Shown piece by piece: positions 8,445 through 16,074 of a stretch of 64,000 nt of DNA. A program made the position numbers and the translations under genes. The notes under the pieces were generated by a model. That model did no database searches, was not told the DNA's origin, and worked only from the letters and a program-made list of their open reading frames with translations. Positions within the stretch are counted from its first letter, which is position 1. Each line of letters opens with the position of its first letter. This DNA comes from Chryseosolibacter sp964493505 (GTDB taxonomy: Bacteria; Bacteroidota; Bacteroidia; Cytophagales; Cyclobacteriaceae), in assembly GCA_964493505.1 (NCBI GenBank), contig CAZBNP010000002.1, positions 248,001 to 312,000 on the forward strand. Reading direction: 5' to 3'.

Positions 8445-8481
8445 GGTTCCGGATTTCGGGTTAAGGTTCAAAGTTAAAAAT
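8430..8481 (+). repeat. Degenerate GGGTTCC/GGGTTA tandem repeat, copy 2
   Basis: Units AAGGTTAAAGATTTA, GGGTTCCGGATTTC, GGGTTAAGGTTC and AAAGTTAAAAA span the 3' end of the ATPase gene and the short spacer to the permease. They resemble the tract at 2303-2347. Confidence 0.5.
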
Positions 8482-8482
8482 T

Positions 8483-9769
8483 GTGAAAACACTGGTTGAA
8501 TTCTTTTCATTTTCCGATCCGAACATACGGTTTGTGGTGCTGGGTTCGGTGTTGCTGACAGCCATTTCAGCGATTGTCGGGTCATTCACGTTCCTGAACA
8601 AGCGGTCGCTCGTAGGCGATGCTATTTCACACGCCGTGCTCCCCGGAATATGCCTGGGATTCCTGCTATCGGGAACTAAGAACCCGATCTACCTCATCGT
8701 CGGGGCATTCGTCACGGGGTGGTTATCGCTCGTCGCGGTAGACTACATTGTGCGGAAGACCCGCATCAAGGAAGATACCGCCATCGGGCTGGTGCTCTCC
8801 GTCTTCTTCGGCGTAGGCATTGTGCTGCTGACTGTTATCCAGAAGTCAGGCAACGCCGCGCAGTCAGGGCTCGATCATTTTCTCTTTGGCAAAGCCGCCG
8901 CACTCGTAGGCGAAGATCTCTACGCCTTTGGGCTCGTAGCAATCGTTCTGCTCATTGCCGTCCTCCTGCTTTTTAAGGAATTCACACTGTTGGCGTTCAA
9001 CAAAGAGTTCGCGGAATCGATCGGTCTTCCTGTCAGGCGTATTGAACTGGTGCAGACCTCGATGATTGTACTCGCCGTGGTGATCGGCATCCAGGCAGTC
9101 GGCGTAGTATTGATGGCCGCCATCCTGATCACCCCTGCCGCCGCAGCGCGGTACTGGACCGATCGCATACGCGTAATGTTTTTGCTGGCAAGCATTTTCG
9201 GCGCCTTCAGCGGGCTCGCAGGTGCATATATCTCCTACGTGGCACCCGCCATGCCAACCGGACCGTGGATCGTCATTGTCATCTCCGTGATAGCGTTTAT
9301 CTCCTTCTTCCTCGCCCCAAAAAGAGGAGTATTCAGCCGGCTGCTGAAGCAAACCAGCATCCGGAAAACGATCAACGACGAGAACGTGTTGAAAGCACTC
9401 TATCAATTGGGCGAAGAGAGTAAGAGCTTCTATCTGCAGCGGTCGGCAGACGAGATCGTTCGCCGCCGGAAGTTCGAACGCACCAATCTCGTGAAGGTAC
9501 TCAAGCGCCTGCGAAACCAGGGATACCTGGAGCAAACAGGCAATCTGTGGGGACTGACCGAAGCAGGGAAAGACAGAGGCCAGCGCGTAGTGAAGATGCA
9601 CCGTTTGTGGGAACTGTACCTCACAACACAGCTCAATATCGCGCCCGACCACGTACACGACGACGCCGATACGATTGAACACTTGCTGACACCCGAACTC
9701 GAGGCCGAGCTCGAGCGACTGCTCAACTATCCGAAAACCGATCCGCATAAGTCGGAGATACCCTATTAA
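8483..9769 (+). CDS. Metal ABC transporter permease fused to a C-terminal DtxR-like sensor domain
   Basis: Residues 1 to about 275 form a cluster 9 ABC permease with eight or nine membrane segments and the family motifs VGDAISHAVLPG and AAILITPAAAARY. After FLAPKRGVFSRLL comes a soluble part of about 140 residues. It is a winged-helix domain (NDENVLKALYQLGE, VLKRLRNQGYLEQ, LWGLTEAGK) followed by a DtxR-type dimerisation/metal motif (VKMHRLWELYL, HVHDDADTIEHL, LLNYPKTDPH). The latter aligns closely with the regulator at 3682, with Asp where MntR has Glu and DtxR has Cys. No FeoA-like domain follows. The domain could sense cytoplasmic metal and gate transport, or bind DNA from the membrane. Both readings are inferences. 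Confidence 0.93.
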   Translation: MKTLVEFFSFSDPNIRFVVLGSVLLTAISAIVGSFTFLNKRSLVGDAISHAVLPGICLGFLLSGTKNPIYLIVGAFVTGWLSLVAVDYIVRKTRIKEDTAIGLVLSVFFGVGIVLLTVIQKSGNAAQSGLDHFLFGKAAALVGEDLYAFGLVAIVLLIAVLLLFKEFTLLAFNKEFAESIGLPVRRIELVQTSMIVLAVVIGIQAVGVVLMAAILITPAAAARYWTDRIRVMFLLASIFGAFSGLAGAYISYVAPAMPTGPWIVIVISVIAFISFFLAPKRGVFSRLLKQTSIRKTINDENVLKALYQLGEESKSFYLQRSADEIVRRRKFERTNLVKVLKRLRNQGYLEQTGNLWGLTEAGKDRGQRVVKMHRLWELYLTTQLNIAPDHVHDDADTIEHLLTPELEAELERLLNYPKTDPHKSEIPY

Positions 9770-9790
9770 AAGCATGCAGGCCAAACGAAC

Positions 9791-10702
9791 ATGAACGACA
9801 TTTATATCATCACAACAGCATCACTGGTCTCGCTCAGTTGCGCATTACTCGGCTGTTATCTCATTCTTCGGAAGATGGCAATGGTAGGCGATGCCATTTC
9901 ACATGCCGTGCTGCCTGGCATTGTCATCGCATTCCTGATATCAGGCTCGCGCGATTCCGTGACGATGCTGCTGGGAGCCGGCCTGATCGGTATCCTCACT
10001 ACATTCCTCATAGAATTCCTTCACAAGAAAGCCAGGCTACAGACCGATGCCTCCATAGGCGTAACATTTACCTGGCTGTTTGCCGTAGGCGTCGTGCTGA
10101 TATCACTCTTCGCCGGCAAGGTAGACATCGACCAGGACTGTGTACTATACGGAGAAATAGCCTACGTACCCCTCGACCTGTGGATTACCGACAACGGGAT
10201 CGTTATGGGGCCACGCGCGCTGTATATTGCAGGAACCATCTTCGCGATCGTTCTCCTTTTCGTAGTCGTGTGCTACAACGAATTGTTTCTCACAACCTTC
10301 GATCCTGCCTACGCCGGCGCCATCGGAATTTCGACAACCCTCTGGCACTACCTCCTGATGGGATCTGTATCAGCCACGACCGTTGCCTCATTCGAACAAG
10401 TAGGCTCTATCCTCGTCGTAGCGCTGCTTATAGCCCCCGCCGCAACAGCATACCTGTTGACTGACAGCTTCAAAAAGATGCTCGTCATCGCCGGCGCCGT
10501 CGGCATTCTATCCTCCATAACCGGGTATTACCTCGCGGTATGGCTTGACAGTTCCATCGCCGGCGCCATAGCGACGATGACAGGCGTGTTCTTCACCCTT
10601 GCGCTACTCTTCTCCCCTACCCACGGCGTCATCACCCGCCGCACAGACGAACAGCAAATGGAAGCCGATATGGCCGCCATACCCAACCCACCCCGTACTT
10701 GA
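9791..10702 (+). CDS. Metal ABC transporter permease (second subunit)
   Basis: The 303-residue cluster 9 permease has the same hallmark motifs as its upstream partner (VGDAISHAVLPGIVIAFL, VVALLIAPAATAYLLTD). It ends at the end of the membrane region (LALLFSPTHGVITRR) with a short charged tail and no DtxR domain. Together with the fused permease it probably forms a heterodimeric channel in the inner membrane. It starts 21 bases after the fused permease and closes the metal operon. The tail overlaps the upstream extension of the mnmE frame, but not the chosen mnmE start. Confidence 0.94.
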   Translation: MNDIYIITTASLVSLSCALLGCYLILRKMAMVGDAISHAVLPGIVIAFLISGSRDSVTMLLGAGLIGILTTFLIEFLHKKARLQTDASIGVTFTWLFAVGVVLISLFAGKVDIDQDCVLYGEIAYVPLDLWITDNGIVMGPRALYIAGTIFAIVLLFVVVCYNELFLTTFDPAYAGAIGISTTLWHYLLMGSVSATTVASFEQVGSILVVALLIAPAATAYLLTDSFKKMLVIAGAVGILSSITGYYLAVWLDSSIAGAIATMTGVFFTLALLFSPTHGVITRRTDEQQMEADMAAIPNPPRT

Positions 10703-10740
10703 CGATGTTTGAATCGCAGGATGTCGTAATATTGCGTGGA

Positions 10741-12111
10741 ATGGATCCGCACGAAAAACAAGAAACCATCGTAGCCCTTGCGACAGCACAAGGCATTTCC
10801 GCCATCGCTGTCATAAGACTGTCGGGCACGGACGCTATCCAGCTTACCGACCGCGTCTTTAAAGGAAAACAGCTGGCCGATCAACCTACCCACACCATAC
10901 ACCTTGGCACGCTCCACGACGGCGACAAAACAATAGACGAAGTGCTGGTGTCAGTCTTCCGCGAACCCAACTCCTTCACCAAAGAAGACAGCGTCGAGAT
11001 CTCCTGCCACGGATCACCTCTGATCGTAAAGGAGATCATCAAGGTATTGCTGAAGCAAGGCGCGCGACTGGCTGAGCCCGGCGAGTTCACGAAACGCGCC
11101 TTCCTCAACGGGAGGTTCGACCTCGCACAGGCAGAGGCCGTCGCCGATCTCATCAGCGCCGAAACCGACAACGCACGGCAAGCCGCACTAAACCAGATGC
11201 GCGGCGGATTTTCCCAGCAGATCAACCAACTCCGCGAAGAACTCATACACTTCGCCTCCCTGATAGAACTTGAACTCGACTTTGGTGAAGAAGACGTCGA
11301 GTTTGCCAAACGCGACGACCTCAGGGAACTTATCCTGAAAATGCAAGGCTACCTGAAGCTGCTCATAGACTCGTTCGACCAGGGAAACGTTATCAAGAAC
11401 GGCGTACCAACCGTCATCGCCGGAAAACCCAACGCCGGAAAATCGACGCTGTTAAACATTCTACTCAACGAAGAGCGCGCTATCGTGTCAGACATTCCCG
11501 GCACAACGCGCGATGTAATCGAAGACGAGATCGTCCTCGGCGGTATCAACTTCCGTTTTATCGACACCGCGGGCCTGCGTGAAACGCAAGACATCATCGA
11601 AGCCATGGGTGTAGAACGCACGCGCGAGCACATGAAGAAAGCGTCGTTGATCATATACCTGATAGACCTGTCAGACACCACCCTGGAAGAAGTTACACGC
11701 GAAGAGGATCACCTTCGCCAGCTGGGTGTACCGTATATCAAAGTTGGCAATAAAGTAGACCGTGCAGACAAAACATTGCTTGCACAGCTAACGCCGCTCG
11801 ACTTCACCTTCATATCGGCGTCAAACCACACCAACATTGAAGAACTAAAAGACCGCATCGTCGGACAGTTCGAATTGAGAACGGTGAAAACCGGCGACGT
11901 CATGGTAACCAACCTGCGGCACTACCACAATCTGGTGCAGACGTACGATGCGCTACAGCGCGTACTCGAAGGTATGGGGCAGGGCGTCACCGGCGATTTT
12001 CTCGCGATGGATATCAGACAGGCACTACATTTCCTCGGAGAGATCACCGGGACGATTACAACCGATGATCTGCTGGGTAATATCTTCGCAAAGTTCTGTA
12101 TCGGAAAGTAA
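10741..12111 (+). CDS. mnmE: tRNA uridine-5-carboxymethylaminomethyl(34) synthesis GTPase
   Basis: With MnmG, modifies the wobble uridine of certain tRNAs. The 456-residue product has the N-terminal tetrahydrofolate-binding domain (TIVALATAQGISAIAVIRLS), a helical domain split by the G domain (P-loop GKPNAGKSTL, G2/G3 region GTTRDVIEDE and DTAGLRE, NKVD) and the C-terminal CIGK with the catalytic Cys. The frame is open from 10699, but the ATG at 10741 (MDPHEKQETIVAL) matches the usual N-terminus. It follows the permease on the same strand, separated by 38 bases, and may be read through from it. Confidence 0.97.
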   Translation: MDPHEKQETIVALATAQGISAIAVIRLSGTDAIQLTDRVFKGKQLADQPTHTIHLGTLHDGDKTIDEVLVSVFREPNSFTKEDSVEISCHGSPLIVKEIIKVLLKQGARLAEPGEFTKRAFLNGRFDLAQAEAVADLISAETDNARQAALNQMRGGFSQQINQLREELIHFASLIELELDFGEEDVEFAKRDDLRELILKMQGYLKLLIDSFDQGNVIKNGVPTVIAGKPNAGKSTLLNILLNEERAIVSDIPGTTRDVIEDEIVLGGINFRFIDTAGLRETQDIIEAMGVERTREHMKKASLIIYLIDLSDTTLEEVTREEDHLRQLGVPYIKVGNKVDRADKTLLAQLTPLDFTFISASNHTNIEELKDRIVGQFELRTVKTGDVMVTNLRHYHNLVQTYDALQRVLEGMGQGVTGDFLAMDIRQALHFLGEITGTITTDDLLGNIFAKFCIGK

Positions 12112-12230
12112 CTCACCGAAGCATATCAAAGAATATCAAATCAACATTCTGATTTTCAGTACGTTATAAAATTGGTGCGTCGGTATTGTTTGACGCGATA
12201 AGGGGTTATTTCGGTCCTTTGTGGTACCAG

Positions 12231-12269
12231 TTTGTTACTCGTTCGAAAAAAGTTACGACGAGTAACAAA
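12231..12269. repeat. Perfect 12-base inverted repeat upstream of the mobile-element genes
   Basis: TTTGTTACTCGT (12231-12242) and ACGAGTAACAAA (12258-12269) are exact inverted copies separated by 15 bases. There is no T-run after the right arm, so a terminator is less likely than a protein-binding or attachment-related site. It lies between mnmE and the HTH gene of a mobile-element remnant. The rest of the 246-base gap holds nothing else I recognise. Confidence 0.7.
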
Positions 12270-12357
12270 AGTTGACACGCTCAGGAGAAATGATGGCACA
12301 CCCTGACATATCGTGGCACGCGCTGGCACACATTGTCACTTATAGACACGTACTGAT

Positions 12358-12720
12358 ATGAGCTCAAATATTTTCGTTCAAAAGCGCTGCGAGTTTTGCG
12401 GCAAATCCTTTACCGCGAAGACACTATTTACCCGGTACTGTTCAAAACAGTGCAACTCCCGGCACTATAAGCATCTTGCTAAAGAGGAAAAAGCCAGAAT
12501 TCTTGGAGCACAACTAACCGCCTCACAGACCTCGTCACAAACTAACGTATCGAGCGTTGATCAAGATTATTTCCTATTGCATGAAGCAGCGAAAGTGATG
12601 CGCATAAGCAAGAGGACGCTATACCGGCTTATTGAGCAAGAGAAGCTCAAATGCAAAAAAATAATGACCCGCACGGTGATAAGAAAAAAAGACATCAAAC
12701 TATTCTTCGAACAACAATAA
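12358..12720 (+). CDS. Zinc-ribbon plus helix-turn-helix (excisionase-like) protein of a mobile element
   Basis: The 120-residue product has an N-terminal Cys4 zinc-ribbon (KRCEFCGKSF and YCSKQCNSRH) and a C-terminal MerR/excisionase-type HTH (LLHEAAKVMRISKRTLYRLI, VIRKKDIKLFF). Proteins of this layout are found next to integrases at the ends of Bacteroidota conjugative or mobilizable elements, where they are thought to control excision. An integrase fragment starts 10 bases downstream, in keeping with that role. The A+T content is higher than in the neighbouring chromosomal genes. Confidence 0.8.
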   Translation: MSSNIFVQKRCEFCGKSFTAKTLFTRYCSKQCNSRHYKHLAKEEKARILGAQLTASQTSSQTNVSSVDQDYFLLHEAAKVMRISKRTLYRLIEQEKLKCKKIMTRTVIRKKDIKLFFEQQ

Positions 12721-12729
12721 GTATTACTC

Positions 12730-13110
12730 ATGAAAAAAAAGGACATTAAGAAAAAGGAACCTGTTAAGCTGCGCCAAAAGGCGCTAGCCAATGGTAACTA
12801 TAGCCTGTACCTTGACATTAATTGGAAAGGAGATCGGGAATATGATTTTTTAAGATTGTATTTGGTTGATGCAAAAACCGCCCTTGAACGTGATCAAAAC
12901 AAAAGCACTTTATTGCTGGCCGAGCAGATTAAAGCCCAACGTTTGTTGGATCTTCAAGCCGGCAAATACAAAATCTACAGTTCCAAGGAAAATGAAAGTT
13001 TCGTGGAATTTTTCAAGGAATGTGTTAAGGCAAGAATCAATTCAGATGGTAATTATGGGAATTGGAAATCAGCACAAAATCATCTTGAAAATTTCACCAG
13101 AAAGAAGTGA
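12730..13110 (+). pseudogene. Truncated site-specific tyrosine recombinase (N-terminal part only)
   Basis: The 126 residues match the N-terminus of Bacteroidota integrases: an arm-type DNA-binding domain (VKLRQKALANGNYSLYLDI, REYDFLRLYLV) and the start of the SAM-like core-binding domain (FVEFFKECVKARINSDGNYG, NWKSAQNHLENF). The catalytic domain is absent: the frame stops at 13110, and the sequence then changes to non-coding repeat. A functional enzyme of this group needs about 400 residues, so this is a remnant. The break lies only a few bases before a cassette-like repeat, which suggests the insertion or recombination that created it. Confidence 0.8.
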
Positions 13111-13111
13111 C

Positions 13112-13227
13112 GTATGGGCAACATCCGGCAGTGATACCCGAAAGCTGTCCGCCGTAACCGAACGTCATAGCTAAGATAAAACTTTCACTTAACCCATCCC
13201 AGGCTGTTGCGCATACATGTTGTTAGC
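13112..13227. repeat. Cassette-like (attC-like) imperfect inverted repeat, copy 1
   Basis: Left arm GTATGGGCAACA (13112-13123) pairs with TGTTGCGCATAC (13205-13216) with one mismatch, and the repeat closes with GTTAGC (13222-13227). The right part (CTAAGATAAAAC, then ACCCATCCCAGGCTGTTGC) aligns with the right part of copy 2 at 13573-13633. Size and layout resemble integron attC sites. The closing core GTTAGCA departs from the canonical GTTRRRY, so the match is in form only. Confidence 0.5.
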
Positions 13228-13509
13228 AAACGTGCCGGGGTTCGGTCCGGATTCGTTAAGTGCCGTGCGGGCGGGCAAAATCCCCTTCATGCGAAGCGCC
13301 GGAGCGCCAATTCCGGCCAGTCCTCCAGGCAAATGAGCCCGGATCGATCCCCGTCCCGTCCTCTGTTCTAATCCTTGTCTCCATCATAATTTCTCCTCCC
13401 ATCTTCCCAGCGCGTCGGCAGGCACGATCTGAAAACGTCATTCAATCACCAATCAAACGAAATTTAAAAACGGCCGTGTGGGTCGGATTTGCGCGGCATG
13501 TTTGCTAAC
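13222..13509. repeat. 288-base non-coding segment bounded by 16-base inverted repeats
   Basis: GTTAGCAAACGTGCCG (13222-13237) and CGGCATGTTTGCTAAC (13494-13509) are inverted copies with one mismatch that would be a G-T pair in a folded strand. I see no convincing gene between them. The segment sits exactly between two cassette-like repeats, as a gene-less cassette or a MITE-like unit would. Confidence 0.55.
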
Positions 13510-13633
13510 GTTTGAGTTTATGCAGTGGCTGGCTTTTGAAAATGCATCCGTCCACCGCGACCAAAACGTTGAACTAAGATAAAAACTTACAGATTTACAC
13601 ATCACCCAGCCATTGCATAAACTTTTTGTTGGC
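13504..13633. repeat. Cassette-like (attC-like) imperfect inverted repeat, copy 2
   Basis: GTTTATGCAGTGGCTGG (13516-13532) pairs with CCAGCCATTGCATAAAC (13606-13622) with a single mismatch, again a possible G-T pair. Outer cores are GCTAAC (13504-13509) and GTTGGC (13628-13633). The total span of 130 bases is within the range of attC sites. It precedes the nhaA segment. Confidence 0.55.
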
Positions 13634-13704
13634 GGTTCGTTCTTTTCTTCGGTCACTAACTATGGCGGCCAAGTCAAGTAGAAAATATGTACTTTACCGG
13701 ACGA

Positions 13705-13791
13705 TTACTTTGCAATAATGCCTGTATTGTATTCCACTTCGGTAATGGAAGCTTTGCGTTGTTCAGGCGTCAACTGTAGCCACTTGGTCAT
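13705..13791 (-). pseudogene. Possible remnant of an AbiEii-type nucleotidyltransferase toxin N-terminus
   Basis: On the minus strand an ATG at 13789-13791 opens 28 codons (MTKWLQLTPEQRKASITEVE, then YNTGIIAK) before a stop. The wording resembles the first residues of AbiEii/AbiGii-type toxins (K-W-L-x-L-x-x-E-x-R, then TG). Nothing recognisable continues after the stop. The stretch 13640-13952 otherwise holds only the upstream region of nhaA. This is a weak call from memory of the family start. Confidence 0.3.
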
Positions 13792-13952
13792 TTTCGGTGA
13801 CGGTTGTTTTTTTCAACAATTTTATGGAGGCGCTTCCGACGCAATATCATACTTATTTGAAAAGCCGCTTACGATCATCTCTCTACACCCTGGTCTAAAG
13901 CCTGGGAATGAAATTGGGGTGATAGAAGAAAATTATAGACTTTGCACCCAAT

Positions 13953-15134
13953 ATGAAGCTAACCCGGTTATTTAATGACTTCTTTCACAGCGAAAAATCA
14001 GGCGGCATTATCTTGCTTGCTTGCACAATACTGTCGCTAAGTCTTACCAACTCGGCTTTTGCTGGACACTACCTGTCTGTCTGGGGATTTGAAATAGGAA
14101 GTCATTCAATAACGCACTGGATCAATGATGGCCTCATGGCAATATTTTTCCTGCTGATAGGACTTGAACTTGAAAGAGAAATATACGCAGGCGAGTTATC
14201 AAACATAAAAAACTCCGTACTTCCTATTGCTGCAGCCTTCGGTGGCATGGCAGTTCCGGCAGGAGTGCACATCGTGCTGAATTTTGGGACGCCAACACAG
14301 GCAGGTGCGGGAATTCCGATGGCCACTGACATCGCTTTCGCCCTAGGAGTTCTTTCGCTACTTGGCAATCGCGTTCCGATCGCATTGAAGGTATTTCTGA
14401 CCGCTCTTGCTGTGATTGATGATCTTGGAGCGATTCTCCTTATCGCGATATTTTACACTGGCTCGATCGAATGGAATAACCTATTGATCGCACTGGGCAT
14501 TTTCGGTCTTTTGCTCGTTTTAAACAGGCTGAACGTCCGTAACCTCATTCCATACCTTGTCGCGGGCGTTGTGATGTGGTATTTTATGCTGAACTCCGGA
14601 ATCCATGCAACGATTACAGGCATATTATTAGCTTTCGCCATTCCATTCGGAGATGGAAGCGAGAAGTCTCCATCGTTCATTTTGCAACATATCCTGCATA
14701 AACCCGTTGCATTTCTCATTCTGCCATTATTCGCGCTCGCCAATACCAGTATTGTTATAGGCGCAAACTGGCATCATACTTTACTAACGTCAAATAGTCT
14801 CGGAATTGCGCTTGGCTTGATTGTTGGGAAACCATTAGGCATCGTCTCCTTTAGTTATCTGGCTATAAAAACAAGGTTATCCCCCATGCCACAAGGAATG
14901 AACATAAGTCGAATCACAGGCGCTGGATTTCTTGGAGGAATTGGATTCACAATGTCAATTTTTGTCACACTATTAGCTTTCAACAGGGACTCATTGATCG
15001 AGCAATCCAAAATTGCTGTCATGATCTCTTCATTTGTTGCCGGTTTAGCGGGTTTCTTCGTCTTGAAATTCTCTTTACAACACGATCCCCCCGATCCTAA
15101 GTCTTCAGGCACTCAAGACACGAAACCGGTTTAG
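13953..15134 (+). CDS. nhaA: Na+/H+ antiporter NhaA
   Basis: Inner-membrane antiporter exporting Na+ or Li+ in exchange for H+, for salt and alkaline pH tolerance. The 393-residue product has about 12 membrane segments and the family motifs IPMATDIAFALGVLSLLG and LAVIDDLGAILL. The latter carries the paired Asp residues of the ion site. IHATITGILLAFAIPF and GGIGFTMSIFV also fit. The gene lies alone between two cassette-like repeats, and its base composition is lower in G+C than the metal operon, so it may be a transferred cassette. The C-terminal tail (DPPDPKSSGTQD) is variable in the family. Confidence 0.96.
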   Translation: MKLTRLFNDFFHSEKSGGIILLACTILSLSLTNSAFAGHYLSVWGFEIGSHSITHWINDGLMAIFFLLIGLELEREIYAGELSNIKNSVLPIAAAFGGMAVPAGVHIVLNFGTPTQAGAGIPMATDIAFALGVLSLLGNRVPIALKVFLTALAVIDDLGAILLIAIFYTGSIEWNNLLIALGIFGLLLVLNRLNVRNLIPYLVAGVVMWYFMLNSGIHATITGILLAFAIPFGDGSEKSPSFILQHILHKPVAFLILPLFALANTSIVIGANWHHTLLTSNSLGIALGLIVGKPLGIVSFSYLAIKTRLSPMPQGMNISRITGAGFLGGIGFTMSIFVTLLAFNRDSLIEQSKIAVMISSFVAGLAGFFVLKFSLQHDPPDPKSSGTQDTKPV

Positions 15135-15138
15135 TGTC

Positions 15139-15247
15139 TGGCCGATCTGCATCACGCTATTTACCTTTGCTACCGCAACGAATACCTAAAAATCGGCCAC
15201 GATTTGTTAAGGGTTTGTTACCGATGCGTCCATAACTTTTGTTGGTA
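15139..15247. repeat. Weak cassette-like repeat downstream of nhaA, copy 3
   Basis: The right end CATAACTTTTGTTGGTAG resembles the end of copy 2 (CATAAACTTTTTGTTGGCGG). An internal 8-base inverted repeat TGGCCGAT/ATCGGCCA (15139-15146, 15193-15200) is present, but the long arms seen in copies 1 and 2 are not clear. The remaining spacer to the sigma factor gene holds nothing else I recognise. Confidence 0.35.
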
Positions 15248-15374
15248 GTTTGTTGGTTTATTGCGTGCCCCCCCCTAACGTATTGACGTATTTCACGCCC
15301 GCCTCAACAAAATTCCTAAATTAGTATTACATTTCATTAGTGATAGGTATCTTAGGGAAGCCTAACCATCGTTT

Positions 15375-15986
15375 ATGCCCAGGCAAATCGAATCCAGCCT
15401 TATTTCTGATGCGCAACAATTGAAGTTGCTTGCCTCCGGGGATCAACGGCAGTCTTGGATTGCATTTGAGAACATCTTCAATAAGTATCAGGGCCGCATC
15501 CATCGCATGGCGCTGAACTATACGCGTTCCCGGGAACTTGCCGAAGAAGTCGTTCAGGAGATTTTTCTCAATTTGTGGATCAACCGTATAAAATTTGGGC
15601 ACGTCGAGACCTTTAATGCCTATCTCTTCGTTTCTGCGCGCAATATGATGAAAGGTGCCGTCCGGAAGATGCTTTCCTCCAAAAACTACGAGGCGGATTA
15701 TGCAGCCAACCGTGAAACCGTCGACTGGACCTTTGACGATTCCATCCACCGCGATCACTGTAAAACGCTGATTGCAGATGCCATGAAGTGGCTTTCTCCA
15801 CAGCAGCACGAGATTTTTCGCCTTGCCAAGATGCAGGGCTTAAGCCTGGATGACGTTGCCGAAGAAATGAACATCTCAAAGCGAACGGTGAAAAATCACC
15901 TTACCCGTGCAATGAAGACGATGCGGGAACGCTTGCAACCCCTCATTAGCATTTCTGCTTTCGGCCTGTCTGTCCATTTTTTTTAA
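15375..15986 (+). CDS. ECF-type RNA polymerase sigma factor (FecI-like)
   Basis: The 203-residue product has region 2 (FNKYQGRIHRMALNYTRS, ELAEEVVQEIFLNLW) and region 4 (LSPQQHEIFRLAKMQGLS, then DDVAEEMNISKRTVKNHL). It starts the FecI-FecR-SusC order common in Bacteroidota. There FecR, in contact with the STN domain of SusC, holds the sigma factor until the transporter meets its ligand. It probably drives the fecR/susC/susD/hydrolase genes that follow. The fecR gene begins 88 bases downstream. Confidence 0.93.
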   Translation: MPRQIESSLISDAQQLKLLASGDQRQSWIAFENIFNKYQGRIHRMALNYTRSRELAEEVVQEIFLNLWINRIKFGHVETFNAYLFVSARNMMKGAVRKMLSSKNYEADYAANRETVDWTFDDSIHRDHCKTLIADAMKWLSPQQHEIFRLAKMQGLSLDDVAEEMNISKRTVKNHLTRAMKTMRERLQPLISISAFGLSVHFF

Positions 15987-16074
15987 AAATCCTGCCTTAC
16001 CACTGGTACCTGTATCGGGTGAGAATACTCTTACATAAAAGAGTACGCCTCAACACCCTTAGAATCAACGTGGC

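Noticed and set aside
13718..13975. 85-codon plus-strand ORF ahead of nhaA
   Set aside because: No recognisable domain; it overlaps the nhaA start and runs opposite to the more plausible AbiEii-like fragment.
13112..15247. True class integron array
   Set aside because: No IntI gene is visible, the truncated recombinase belongs to the Bacteroidota element type, and the cores do not fit GTTRRRY exactly. Kept only as cassette-like.
15292..15374. Integrase C-terminal part to the right of the cassette-like region
   Set aside because: I looked for the missing catalytic domain between nhaA and the sigma factor and saw no matching residues.
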